Positions 25,535 through 34,797 of a stretch of 64,000 bases of DNA are shown here, one piece after another. A program made the translations under genes and the position numbers. Each line of letters begins with the position of its first letter. Within the stretch, counting starts at the first letter, position 1. Below the pieces are notes generated by a model. That model saw nothing but the letters and a program-made list of their open reading frames with translations. It searched no databases and was not told the origin of the DNA. Origin of the DNA: Halosegnis longus (GTDB taxonomy: Archaea > Halobacteriota > Halobacteria > Halobacteriales > Haloarculaceae); contig NZ_QKNW01000001.1 in assembly GCF_009663395.1 (NCBI RefSeq), positions 2,356,001-2,420,000 on the forward strand. Direction: 5' to 3'.

Positions 25535-26713
25535 ATGCGCCAGGTTCGAATGCACAACCCGACCCATCGGTTTGATCAGGACCTCAGGAGACAGACGCCT
25601 CTTTCCGCGGAGCCGACGGTTGCTTGGCAAGATGAGTTTGGGGGCCATGTCCGAGAGATTTCGTACTGGGACGGGACCGTCTACTCAGCAACTGGCGAAG
25701 ATATCGTTGCGGTTGGAACCGATGGACGCGAGCAGTGGCGATTCAACGCAGATGCGACAGTAAACACATCCCCGGCAGTGGTCGATGGGACGGTCTACGC
25801 TGCGAGTTACGACCGGCATCTATACGCGCTGAATGCAGCGACTGGACGCGAGCAGTGGCGATTCGAGACGCTTGGAGATATTGGAACCTCACCCGCAGTC
25901 GTTAACGACACTGTCTATTTCGGGAGTAACTCCCGTACGGTATTTGCTGTCGACGCAAACAGTGGGCGCGAACAGTGGGGGTTCGATACTCAAGGGGGAC
26001 TTCAGTCGTCACCGGCCGTCGTCGATGGGACAGTCTACATTGGGACTACGAACCCCGAGAGTCGAATCTATGCTATTGACGCTGGGAGCGGGCGAGAGCG
26101 GTGGCACTTCGAGGCGAATGGACCAGTGTGGTCCTCACCAACAGTGATCGACAGCACCGTCTACGTCGGTGACAAAGCTGGCTCTGTTTTTGCACTTGAC
26201 GCGGCAAGTGGCCGTGAGCGATGGGGCTTCCGGGCTGGCGATGAGGTGGCGGGAGCTCCAGCTGTCGTCGATGGGTCCGTGTATTTCGGCAGTCACGATA
26301 CCGAGGTCCACGCGGTGGACGCAGCGACGGGTCGGGAGCAGTGGGCCTTTGAGGCGGATGGGTCGGTGAAGGCGGCACCGACGGTGGTCGGTGACGTAGT
26401 CTACGCTGGGAGTCTCTACGGGACGGTCTACGCACTGGATAGAAAAGACGGGAGCAAGTTGTGGCAGTTCGAGACCGATGGTGAGGTCGTGACATCGCCA
26501 CTGATGGCCGACGGGGTCCTGTACGTCGGGTTTGCTGATGGGACAGCGTACGCGCTCGAAGCCGATTCTGGGTCCGGAACCCACGTGTCCAGCGAGGCCG
26601 CTCCCAGTTCAGCGTCAGGCTCAAAGCCTCCTTCATTTTGTCCAGAATGTGGCGGTGACCTCTCGGATCACCGGAACGCGAACTACTGTCCAGAGTGTGG
26701 CTTCTCACTTTGA
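25535..26713 (+). CDS. PQQ-type beta-propeller with C-terminal double zinc ribbon
   Basis: A 392-residue protein. About eight near-identical blades follow residue 25, each with the core SPAVVDGTVY followed by (V/L)(Y/F)A(V/L)(D/N)AxSGREQW. The extreme similarity between blades points to recent repeat amplification. A Ser/Ala linker leads to the zinc ribbon SFCPECGGDL ... NYCPECGFSL. There is no signal peptide. The ATG at 25535 lies 25-31 nt behind TCTATAT, fitting a leaderless transcript. The linker contains only a degenerate GTHV site instead of TxVY. Cytoplasmic sensor or scaffold by inference. Confidence 0.9.
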   Translation: MRQVRMHNPTHRFDQDLRRQTPLSAEPTVAWQDEFGGHVREISYWDGTVYSATGEDIVAVGTDGREQWRFNADATVNTSPAVVDGTVYAASYDRHLYALNAATGREQWRFETLGDIGTSPAVVNDTVYFGSNSRTVFAVDANSGREQWGFDTQGGLQSSPAVVDGTVYIGTTNPESRIYAIDAGSGRERWHFEANGPVWSSPTVIDSTVYVGDKAGSVFALDAASGRERWGFRAGDEVAGAPAVVDGSVYFGSHDTEVHAVDAATGREQWAFEADGSVKAAPTVVGDVVYAGSLYGTVYALDRKDGSKLWQFETDGEVVTSPLMADGVLYVGFADGTAYALEADSGSGTHVSSEAAPSSASGSKPPSFCPECGGDLSDHRNANYCPECGFSL

Positions 26714-26864
26714 GCTGCAGAATCCCACAGTTTCGACCTCTCGCTCGCCACACAGAACACGCATCGCTGGTCTGCCGACTATCGTACACCGTGGACCCCG
26801 AATCGCCGGCGGATATCCTCGTTCCGGCGGTATGAGGCAAGCCCGGTGAAATCGGGAGCGTACG

Positions 26865-27725
26865 TTATCGAGGCGAGCCATCGCCGTCTCGTACCGCAAG
26901 CTCGCCCGAGAGGTCATGCTGTGTGGTCGTACTCAGGTCAATCCCGGCAGCGTCACATCGCTGTTTGACCGATTGAATGTACTCCGAGCGGGTGACCGAG
27001 AAATCCTCTCGATCCGGGTCCGAAATCCAAAATCGTGCCTGCAACAGCACTGCGCTGTCACCAAGCTCAGTAACACGAACCGAGGGCGCGGGATCGGCCA
27101 GTATGTCGTCGTGGTCCGCGGCTGCATCGGTGAGGATTCGCGTCGTCTCATCGATGTCGTCCCCGTAGCCGATACCGAGACTGTAGGAGATCCGGAGCGT
27201 CTCGTTGCTCATCCGGTTCGTGACGCCGGTCGTCGCTAACTCCGTATTCGGAACGGTGATGGTCTCGTTATCGAACGTCCGAATTCTTGTCACGCGGAAC
27301 CCGATATCCTCGATGAAGCCGGCCTTGTCATCCCATTCGATCCAATCGTCAATGTTGAAGTTCTTATCCTGAACGATGAACAGCCCGGCGACGAAGTTCG
27401 AGAGCACGTCCTGTGCGGCAAAGCCGACAGCGAGGGTAAGGGCGGCGACGATGAGTGCTGAGCCACCCAGAAAGACAGTGAAGCCGGCCATCCACGCACC
27501 AATAGTGATAGCGCCGATTATAACCCCGACCCCCAGAACCTTCTCGAACGCGCGTTCCAACGTCGGTTCGAACTCCTGTCGCTCGAACACCCAGCGCACC
27601 GTCGGTACGACCACGATCCGCCCGATCCCGTACACGAGAAGCGAGACAACAACGAACTCGGCCAGCTGACCGAAAAACCCCGTATATTTTGCTACGATGT
27701 CGTCGGGAAGCGTTTGCGGGGCCAT
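26865..27725 (-). CDS. MscS-family mechanosensitive channel
   Basis: A 286-residue membrane protein. Three helices lie at about 15-37, 60-84 and 88-118, with the pore-lining TM3 pattern LTLAVGFAAQDVLSNFVAGLFI. The MscS beta-domain follows (FNIDDWIEWDDKAGFIEDIGFRVTRIRT, quoted by its start at about 126). Start ATG 27723-27725 is preferred over an in-frame codon 36 residues earlier because the extension has no membrane or conserved sequence. It gates on membrane tension during osmotic downshock. Not visibly linked to the zinc-ribbon system. Confidence 0.92.
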   Translation of the reverse strand: MAPQTLPDDIVAKYTGFFGQLAEFVVVSLLVYGIGRIVVVPTVRWVFERQEFEPTLERAFEKVLGVGVIIGAITIGAWMAGFTVFLGGSALIVAALTLAVGFAAQDVLSNFVAGLFIVQDKNFNIDDWIEWDDKAGFIEDIGFRVTRIRTFDNETITVPNTELATTGVTNRMSNETLRISYSLGIGYGDDIDETTRILTDAAADHDDILADPAPSVRVTELGDSAVLLQARFWISDPDREDFSVTRSEYIQSVKQRCDAAGIDLSTTTQHDLSGELAVRDGDGSPR

Positions 27726-27925
27726 ACCGTGCCAACTTACGGCTGCAAAATGAAGCTTGGCAAAGCTATGCGATGAATCAAGACGTGGGCATAGTTTGCG
27801 CGTGAACCGCCTGAAATCGAGACCCTGAGGCACTCGGCCTACTCAGCCTGTAGGCCAGCAACATTCCCGACAGACAGCTCCAACCATACCAAGCTCGTAA
27901 CGATCCCGCTTGACGGGCTCGACAC

Positions 27926-29605
27926 TCATCCAGTAGCGGGAAGTAGCTCAACGCCACCGATTTCGATCCGGACCCCGTCACGATACGTCGGATCAATTTC
28001 GACTGTCCATCCGTGACTACTCGCAATCGCCCGCATTGTCGGAAACAGCATCCCGGTCTCGGCGGACGGCTTCGCCTCACCGTAGGCGAACACATCCTCA
28101 ATCGTCTCGGCTGGTATCGGCTCCCCGTCAGTTGTGAGCGTAATGATGGTCCCATCAGATTCGACGGCTAACTCGGACGCGCCGTGCAAATCAGCGAAGC
28201 GGACGACAGTGGAGAGCAACTCAAGCAGTAGTGACTGATCGGCCCGGAGGGAGATGTCCTCACAGTTGCGAAGTGACAGTCCGTCCGTATCGACATCGGA
28301 AAATGCGGCCGCAGCGACCGAACTAAGCTCACACGCCTCCATCTCATCGATTGTCTGTCCACGGCGAGCCAATCGCGCTAAATCGGACACGATGCGTTCC
28401 ATCCGCTCGTGGGTCTCTTTGACCGTCTCGACAGCCTCGTCGCTACTGTCTTCTGGCCGCTCTTCGGCGATCATCCCGAAGTAGCCGATCGCGATTGTCA
28501 GCGTATTCCGGAGCTCGTGGGTAATCGCATCAGCGAAGGCATCAAGTTGCTCGTTTTGTCGGTCGAGTTGCTCGTTCTTGCGTTCGAGCTGTCGGCGCTG
28601 GCGTTCCAGGTCGGTTACGTCTGCACACACGACAGCCTGTCCGACGACGACATCGACCTGCGTCAGCGGCGTCTTGGTGACGTAGAGATACCGTTCCGTC
28701 TCGTCGTCAGGCTGTCCAACAGTAATGATCTCTCCGCCTTCTTCGGCCGCACAGGCTAGCGATGACACCACATCGGTCAGCGGTGTATCTTCGCGGCCAC
28801 GCAACTCGGGGAAGATCTCGAGAGCCCGTCGGTTGTAGTCGCGGAGCCGACCGGCACCGTCAGTGACCACGATCGCTTCGTTAATCTCGTCGAGGATCTG
28901 CGCGCGCCAGAACCGTGGAATCGCGGTGAACTGCTCGTCAACGAAGTAGAGAGCACCGACAGCGAACACAGCGACACCAAGCGGTTCGTAATGGAGGGTA
29001 ACGAGGCCGCCGGTGTCGACGAGCGTGGCCAAGTAGAAAACGATCGGTAAGGCCGTTGTTGCCATGAGTGCCCCGAGCATTCGAACGTCTGATTTCGACC
29101 TGCTGAGCATCTCGTACAGGAGATAAAATCCGATTGCAGCAAGTGCGTACGACAGGCCAGTAACAATCCAGTGAATCGTGCTCAGTTCAATTACGACGTG
29201 GGGAAATGGCTGTGTCGTCGTCGTAGTCTCGAAGTAGAGCCCGTGGAGTGGGTTGGTGATTTTGATAGTGATAATCGCGACGTAAAGACCGAGCGCAGCG
29301 CGGCGGATCCATGGTTGTCTGTGGTGGTCGTGGCCAGTATAGGCAGAACAGAAGTACAGCCACGCTCCAATCGTCGCGAGACCGACAACGAGGCCCGTAA
29401 CGTAAAATCCGAGCTGGCCTGCCGGCGAGATTGGAAGCAGTCGGCCGACGTGCGTAATCGCCCAGAGTCCACTCAGTCCCAACAGCGCTCGGAGTCCGCG
29501 CTGTGTGTCCGGGTCGCTAACTCTGGACACCCGTCTGAGGCTCAAAAGACAGGCTACAGCCGCAAAAGTAAACCCCCCGATATACGCCACCCGGACGGCG
29601 TCCAT
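27926..29605 (-). CDS. membrane histidine kinase with 7TM N-terminus and PAS domain
   Basis: A 559-residue kinase. Residues 1-230 hold about seven hydrophobic helices of the N-terminal 7TM type common in haloarchaeal kinases. A PAS domain follows (about 240-335, EINEAIVVTDGAGRLRDYN), then a Q/L/E-rich coiled coil and the H-box DAITHELRNTLTIAIGY (about 365). The ATPase domain is degenerate: the N-box reads ELLSTVVRFADLHG without the Asn, and the G2 box is weak. Phosphotransfer may therefore be compromised, or the protein may act as a phosphatase or partner. No response regulator is adjacent. Confidence 0.85.
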   Translation of the reverse strand: MDAVRVAYIGGFTFAAVACLLSLRRVSRVSDPDTQRGLRALLGLSGLWAITHVGRLLPISPAGQLGFYVTGLVVGLATIGAWLYFCSAYTGHDHHRQPWIRRAALGLYVAIITIKITNPLHGLYFETTTTTQPFPHVVIELSTIHWIVTGLSYALAAIGFYLLYEMLSRSKSDVRMLGALMATTALPIVFYLATLVDTGGLVTLHYEPLGVAVFAVGALYFVDEQFTAIPRFWRAQILDEINEAIVVTDGAGRLRDYNRRALEIFPELRGREDTPLTDVVSSLACAAEEGGEIITVGQPDDETERYLYVTKTPLTQVDVVVGQAVVCADVTDLERQRRQLERKNEQLDRQNEQLDAFADAITHELRNTLTIAIGYFGMIAEERPEDSSDEAVETVKETHERMERIVSDLARLARRGQTIDEMEACELSSVAAAAFSDVDTDGLSLRNCEDISLRADQSLLLELLSTVVRFADLHGASELAVESDGTIITLTTDGEPIPAETIEDVFAYGEAKPSAETGMLFPTMRAIASSHGWTVEIDPTYRDGVRIEIGGVELLPATG

Positions 29606-29961
29606 GAATAGCCATGCGTATCTGAAATCAAATAATACCTGCCTAATCGGAGTCTATTACATCAATATTCTATCGGAGCCAAGTTTCTCAACCAGGATAG
29701 ATACGATTAATATGAAAATTCGAAAAATAGAGCTGGGATAAGATACGCAAATACGGGATAGACAAGTCCGGCGGTGAGGTCCGAAGAAAGAATACCGCCC
29801 AACGGGCTCCACTCTGCAGTGCTCACTGCCACTTCAGACTGAATCTTCCCATCGGATTCGTACTTGGTGGAGGGACGTGCCACCCAGATGCAGTTCCGCG
29901 GCGCTCTTGGAGTGTGCGTCCAAGCGGTACAATAAAATTTCAGCCGACGAGAGTACAGTTC
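29606..29961. other. 356-bp intergenic stretch between divergent genes
   Basis: AT-rich near the kinase start and GC-richer near the phosphoesterase. The TATA-like AATAAAATTT at 29931-29940 sits 22-31 nt ahead of the ATG at 29962. No further gene is seen. Confidence 0.5.
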
Positions 29962-30822
29962 ATGGACGACCGCGTCTCCTCAGTCGACAGTACTGATTCT
30001 ACCCCACCAATCGTCCACATTAGCGACATTCACGGGTATCTTAGCGACGCCCGGAGTGCGCTTCAGGCGCTCGACGACACCGATGAATTCGCCCCAATTG
30101 TGACGCAGGACGCCGATGGCACACTCCACTGGGCCGACAACGACTACGTCCTCGTCGTCAACGGCGATGTGGTCGACCGTGGTCCCCGCAACGAGGACTG
30201 CGTTGCGCTGGTCCGACGCCTCCAGGCTGAGGCACCGGCCGGCCGGGTCCGATATCATATCGGCAACCACGAGATGGGGATTCTCTTGCCCGACATCTTC
30301 CACTGGCCCAACACCTATTCGACATCTCTCGCGGCTGAAAAGCGGGAAGATTTCCTCCGGTACGTCACCGATGGGTGGGTGAGCGCGGCGTACGACGGCT
30401 ACAGTTACACCTACACGCATGCCGGCTCGAACGACGCGGTCGCTGCTGCGGAACTGAACCAGCAGCTCATCGACGCAGCGACGCAGCTACTCGATGCCGG
30501 CTCATCGCTGTCGGAGACCGCCCAGCGAGAGTACATCAACGAGTATCCAGACCTCTTCGGGCTGGGCGGAAGCGGGGGGCGTGGTCCAGGGGCCGGCATC
30601 TGTTGGCTGGACTTCGAACACTTGGACCCCGGAGCGCCGTCCCAGATCGTCGGCCACTCGATGCGGGAGTACCCCGTTCGGAACGGAAACGTCGTCTGCG
30701 GGAATATTATCCGGCTGAACCACGAGCGGGCCGGAGGGGAGGGCGTCATCGTCGAAGAACCGGACGGGTTGACCGCTGTCACGCGCCGTCCAGACGCGTC
30801 CGTCAAAACAGCCGAACTCTGA
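29962..30822 (+). CDS. PPP-like metallophosphoesterase
   Basis: A 286-residue phosphoesterase with the three signatures of the PPP serine/threonine phosphatase group: SDIHGYL (about 20, Ser in place of the first Gly), NGDVVDRGP (about 65) and GNHEMG (about 100). Later metal-ligand candidates are YTHAG (about 152) and VGHSM (about 230). Proteins of this group act on phosphoproteins or diadenosine polyphosphates. Being inside a kinase/FHA-rich region, it is a candidate protein phosphatase, but that is inference. Start is ATG 29962, next to the TATA box; a longer frame begins upstream of the promoter. Confidence 0.85.
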   Translation: MDDRVSSVDSTDSTPPIVHISDIHGYLSDARSALQALDDTDEFAPIVTQDADGTLHWADNDYVLVVNGDVVDRGPRNEDCVALVRRLQAEAPAGRVRYHIGNHEMGILLPDIFHWPNTYSTSLAAEKREDFLRYVTDGWVSAAYDGYSYTYTHAGSNDAVAAAELNQQLIDAATQLLDAGSSLSETAQREYINEYPDLFGLGGSGGRGPGAGICWLDFEHLDPGAPSQIVGHSMREYPVRNGNVVCGNIIRLNHERAGGEGVIVEEPDGLTAVTRRPDASVKTAEL

Positions 30823-30849
30823 CCCGTTCTCCCCCCGGTCAGCGAGGAG

Positions 30850-31281
30850 TTACTCCGCTTCGAGAAGCGCCAGCGTCTGCTCGTCGCGTTCGCCATCGTA
30901 GTACTGGGAAAGTGCGGCTGTGAAGCTGTCCGTCTCAGTCCCGACAGTCTCGAACAGTGTCATCGACGAACGAAACTTCAGATCGTCGGGACTGCCAAAC
31001 ACCGCTGTCGGGTCTTGCTTCTCAAGCGAACACACGAGCTGCGTGCACTCGCGGAGCCGCGGGCCCAATACAGGATGGGCGAGATATGCTTCTGCCTCGC
31101 GTCGCGAATCGATACCGTATCTGTTCGAGGTGGGGCTGCGTCCGAGTCCAGTTAGCTGCGGAAAGATGAACCACATCCAGTGGCTCTGCTTTCGACCGGC
31201 TCGTAGCTCGCGCGTGACTCGACTGATTGTCTCAGCTTGCGCGTCGACGAACCGCTGTAGATTGTATGGATCTCCCGACAT
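30850..31281 (-). CDS. DUF1810 family protein
   Basis: A 143-residue soluble protein of the DUF1810 family: YNLQRFVDAQ at the start, SHWMWFIFPQLTGLGRSPTS (about 33-52) and YGIDSRREAEAYLAHPVLGPRL. The length is normal for the family. The biochemical function is not established to my knowledge. It lies convergently behind the PPP-like gene and ahead of a PQQ/zinc-ribbon gene, with no shared motif. Confidence 0.9.
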   Translation of the reverse strand: MSGDPYNLQRFVDAQAETISRVTRELRAGRKQSHWMWFIFPQLTGLGRSPTSNRYGIDSRREAEAYLAHPVLGPRLRECTQLVCSLEKQDPTAVFGSPDDLKFRSSMTLFETVGTETDSFTAALSQYYDGERDEQTLALLEAE

Positions 31282-31355
31282 TCGCTGCGAGCATCTGCAA
31301 GCTGAGTGTGACTAAACGTTCTGGCCGAATGCTAACTGCTATTACATCGCTAGTA

Positions 31356-32657
31356 TCACAGCTGTGTTCCACAGGAAGGACAGAAGTTCGTCGCAGAGAG
31401 CGCCGAGAGATCTTGGCCACACGTCGGACAGAAGGTCGGCGTGGTTTCTGAGAGCTGTCTCGCAACTTCGTACAGTGCACCGTTGGACGTTCCGTAGTAC
31501 AGTGACTCTCCGCTGAGTACGAACTGGCTGGGTCGCTGGTGGTCAAATCGGCGCGTATCCTGAACGCGTCCCGTTTCCTTCTCAAGGAGTATGAGCCGAC
31601 CATCGAGTGCCGCATACACGTACTCGGAATCTACGATGACCGACCCATCACATTCCATCGAGTCAGTTTGTGCGTCCCCCTCCGGGACTTCGTGGTTCCA
31701 TTTGATATTGCCCGAGTCTGGCTCAAGAGCAAAAACCCGCTTGTTCAAATCGTCAGTGGTGAACACCGACGTGCCGTCGTACGCAACTTGGCCCCCAGAC
31801 TGGCCGTGTTCCCACTCAATCGTTCCCGTCTGCTTGTCGAGTCTGCTCACGCCGTCTCCCATCGGTGTTCCGTCGGATGAATACTGAGAGAGGTAGACAC
31901 CGCTGTCGCCAACGGTGACGCTCGATGCCACTTCTCCCCCCTGAACGTGGCCAGCCACGCCCGTCTTCCAGCGCCGTGTGCCGTCGTAGCCGAGGGCGTG
32001 GATTTTCCCCTCGACACTCGGCTCCGGGACGTGCGCAACGACGTCCTCTGCGAGAAGATACACGGAGCTATCGTCGGCAGCCGGATGATAGAACTCGCCC
32101 GTGGAGCGTCCCGTTTCTTGATGAATCTCCTCTACCGGCGTTGGTTCCAACTGATATCGCCAGAGTTCGTCACCGTCCGTATCGAGACACACCGCCTCGG
32201 CGTCACGTGTCGCGATAATCTCTCCAGATGGGGCCACTACTGGACGCCAGTACCGTGAGCTTCCGACGGTATCTGTCGTGCTCGGTTCGATGTATGTCGT
32301 CGCTGGCTTTCCTGTCGTCGTCGCATAACCGACGAGTCCGGTCCCGCCGACGAGTAGTTCCTGCCCCCGAAGACACACCCACGGCGAACGGGGATACTGT
32401 CCTGCTGTGCCCGGTGCTGCCTGTCTCGTCCAGCGAATCTGCTGGTCTGCTGTGTCAACTGCGACCAGACAGCCATCTGCGCGGGTGAAGTACGCGATGT
32501 CCCCGTTCATGACGAGGCTTTCAACCCGTGGATTGGGCGTCACCCGGTTATCACTGTCAGTGCTAGGCAGTTCGGCGGGACCCGTAGCTCGACTCATCCC
32601 ACGTCGACGTGGCCCTCCCGCATCCATCGTCCACCGGCGAGAGCGTTCTTCAACCAT
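31356..32657 (-). CDS. PQQ-type beta-propeller with C-terminal double zinc ribbon
   Basis: A 433-residue protein. A Pro/Arg-rich N-terminal 50 residues lead into PQQ-like blades (GCLVAVDTADQQIRW about 80; RVFALEPDSGNIKWNHEV about 325). The C-terminus is TFCPTCGQDLSALSATNFCPSC, a double ribbon. No signal peptide. The linker between propeller and ribbon is short and lacks TxVY. The starting ATG at 32655-32657 gives the full-length propeller. Same family as the genes at 25535, 35941, 37343 and 57167 but divergent in the blades. Confidence 0.87.
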   Translation of the reverse strand: MVEERSRRWTMDAGGPRRRGMSRATGPAELPSTDSDNRVTPNPRVESLVMNGDIAYFTRADGCLVAVDTADQQIRWTRQAAPGTAGQYPRSPWVCLRGQELLVGGTGLVGYATTTGKPATTYIEPSTTDTVGSSRYWRPVVAPSGEIIATRDAEAVCLDTDGDELWRYQLEPTPVEEIHQETGRSTGEFYHPAADDSSVYLLAEDVVAHVPEPSVEGKIHALGYDGTRRWKTGVAGHVQGGEVASSVTVGDSGVYLSQYSSDGTPMGDGVSRLDKQTGTIEWEHGQSGGQVAYDGTSVFTTDDLNKRVFALEPDSGNIKWNHEVPEGDAQTDSMECDGSVIVDSEYVYAALDGRLILLEKETGRVQDTRRFDHQRPSQFVLSGESLYYGTSNGALYEVARQLSETTPTFCPTCGQDLSALSATNFCPSCGTQL

Positions 32658-32864
32658 GACCGACCGGTCACTGCCGACCTACTCAACAGTTCGGGTGCCC
32701 AGTTGAACCGTTCGCCCGATACATGTCTGTTCCAACTGCGGAACGTGGGGAAGCGGGCCATAGCTCAGCGTGTATCCCAGTGGTCGCTTGGCTGAAACCC
32801 TGCTCTGTGGCGCACGGAAGCCGCTGGAATAGTATTATTATCACACAACATAGAAGCTCGTACA

Positions 32865-33410
32865 ATGCCACGGCTGAGTGCGAACGACCTGCGCAAGCTG
32901 GGAGTGTACGATGTAGATGCGCTCGCGGGCGAGATCGATGCACTACGATGGTATCTAACGTCTGGCAGTACAGCAGAACAGAACGATGTGAGCGAAGCGA
33001 TGCGAAAGCTTGCGTACGCATACCCCGACAGAGCCAACGAACTCCGGTCCGAGCTCAACCAACTACAGCGTAATGCGGGGAACAGACGCATCCGCGTGAA
33101 CCTTCGGAAGGCAAAGTCATTCATCGACGAGCGTTCGACCGGGGTGAAGGACTCAATTCCCGATACCCACTCGAACGATGGATCACCATCGGGTGGGACA
33201 AATGTCCACACTCCGTCGTCGAACAACGATACCGAGGTGTACACCGACGATGCGGCCGGCGATACAGCGGTCTATACCGATACCAGTTCGAACACCGCAA
33301 GCGGAAGCGCAGGCTTCGACACGAACTTTTGTCCGGAGTGTGGCACCGACCTTTCGTCGCTCGACGGGGGCTCATACTGTCCGGAATGTGGGAACGAACT
33401 CCCCACCTGA
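32865..33410 (+). CDS. small helical protein with two TxVY motifs and double zinc ribbon
   Basis: A 181-residue protein. Residues 1-95 are helical and basic/acidic with no recognised family. A Ser/Asn/Gly-rich linker follows, with two copies of the shared motif, DTEVYTDD (122-129) and DTAVYTDT (133-140). The ribbon has cysteines 156, 159, 172 and 175. Together these are one of the clearest examples of the tag arrangement: fold, then Thr motif(s), then zinc ribbon. The likely phosphorylated residues are Thr123 and Thr134. Inferred to be a client or adaptor of the FHA proteins encoded nearby. Confidence 0.8.
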   Translation: MPRLSANDLRKLGVYDVDALAGEIDALRWYLTSGSTAEQNDVSEAMRKLAYAYPDRANELRSELNQLQRNAGNRRIRVNLRKAKSFIDERSTGVKDSIPDTHSNDGSPSGGTNVHTPSSNNDTEVYTDDAAGDTAVYTDTSSNTASGSAGFDTNFCPECGTDLSSLDGGSYCPECGNELPT

Positions 33411-33477
33411 GCAGCCCACTCAGGGCGTGGCATCCTGCTAAAAACAGACGGGCGCTATCGACCACCCTTTCGGACAG

Positions 33478-34740
33478 TCACTCCCACTGTGCGCGGATTC
33501 GCCGATGGAACACGATCGCCGAGTCAAACCGATCAGCGACCGGCTCTCGTGTCGCACGTTCAAGCACGGACCCGATGGCTGACTCCCGGCCGTAGTCGAC
33601 GGGACTCAGTCCCTGTTCTGGTCGGTCCTGTGGCAGAGTGCCTACCCGAAGGAAAATCCCCACCAGCCCGAGCTGATACACGTCGGACGCTGCACCAATC
33701 GGCTCGTCCATCTCCTCGCGTTTCTCACCGACTTCCGGCGGCGTATACGGCGTCTGTGGGTGAAGAATCGGTCCCGATCCGGCCAGATCAATTGCGATAT
33801 CGAAGTCGACGAGTGACACTGTCCCGTCGGGCTGGAGAATGATGTCTTCGGGGAGGAGATTCTGCACGATGATATCGTTCGCGTGGCATGTTGCGACGAT
33901 ATCGGTGAGCTCTTCGAGAATGTACACAACCTCGTCGTCGGCAAGTCCCCCCTCCGTCTCGACGAGTTCCTCCAGCGTCATTCCCTCGATGACCTCCTTG
34001 ACGAGGATGGCTCCGTTCTCGCGCTCGTACTCAGCGATGACCGCTGGCAACGTCTCTGCTAGCTCGGTCTCCTGTAACTTCCGCAGGATTGCGGCTTCGT
34101 TTCTGACAAGGTCGGCCCCGTCCCCGGTAGCGAGCTTCAGAATGACGGCGTGACTCGTTTCCGTATCAGTAGCCCTCCAGACGCTCGTCTCTGACTTCCC
34201 GCCCAGGGCTTGTTCCAGCCGATAGCGGTCTTCGATAACTGTCCCTGGTTCCAACGTCGACGGGTCGAGATTCATTGTTGCTGGCGAGTCGGTCGTCGTC
34301 TCTGCTGTCTGTTCGGCGGCCGATGCTGATTCCTCATCACTATCACCGGAATCGTCTGCGGAACTCGACAAGCTGGCGCTGGCAGTCTCTCGGAGCTCGT
34401 CTAACGCATCGTCGTCGGTCTCGGCTCGTCGATAAAACACCTGAAACCCGCTGGGAGTCCCCGGTGCCGGAACCAATCGTCTGGAGAGATACCCGTCGTT
34501 CACCAGCTCATCGAGGACGAGTCGTACCGCTTGCGTCGTGAGCTCGAGCTCGTCGACATCGAACCGCTCGGCGACGCGCGTTTCGGTCGCTGTCCGTTGT
34601 CCGTCGGCTGGGAGCCCGGTGAGCACATCACTCGGGGTGGACGGTTCCGTGACCTGCTCGTACACCAGTGGCGCAACAATTTCAGCTAGCTCGGCCACGT
34701 CTCGTCCCGTCTCAGTGAAGATATCGTCTGAGATTGGCAT
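33478..34740 (-). CDS. winged-helix/protein-kinase fusion, probable pseudokinase
   Basis: A 420-residue protein. Residues ~5-105 form a winged-helix-like region (FDVDELELTTQAVRLVLDELVNDGYLSRR). An acidic Ser/Asp/Glu linker (108-155) leads to a protein-kinase fold (165-420) with the beta-3 lysine Lys202 (VILKLA) and alpha-C Glu215. The catalytic loop is altered: where HRDLKPEN is expected it reads VQNLLPED (292-299), so the catalytic Asp and the Lys are gone. DFG is DFD (312-314). It should bind nucleotide weakly or act as a scaffold or allosteric partner. It shares an operon-like run with a cold-shock protein (34798), a small wHTH protein (35548) and a propeller (35941). Confidence 0.85.
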   Translation of the reverse strand: MPISDDIFTETGRDVAELAEIVAPLVYEQVTEPSTPSDVLTGLPADGQRTATETRVAERFDVDELELTTQAVRLVLDELVNDGYLSRRLVPAPGTPSGFQVFYRRAETDDDALDELRETASASLSSSADDSGDSDEESASAAEQTAETTTDSPATMNLDPSTLEPGTVIEDRYRLEQALGGKSETSVWRATDTETSHAVILKLATGDGADLVRNEAAILRKLQETELAETLPAVIAEYERENGAILVKEVIEGMTLEELVETEGGLADDEVVYILEELTDIVATCHANDIIVQNLLPEDIILQPDGTVSLVDFDIAIDLAGSGPILHPQTPYTPPEVGEKREEMDEPIGAASDVYQLGLVGIFLRVGTLPQDRPEQGLSPVDYGRESAIGSVLERATREPVADRFDSAIVFHRRIRAQWE

Positions 34741-34797
34741 CTACACTGGCCATTCCATGGTATGCTAATAGTTGTGTTGCCGACTCACAGATGCGGC

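Noticed and set aside
24203-26713. PQQ-dependent dehydrogenases
   Set aside because: Only the repeat signature is present; no signal peptide, no catalytic Asp/Glu or disulfide pattern of quinoprotein enzymes.
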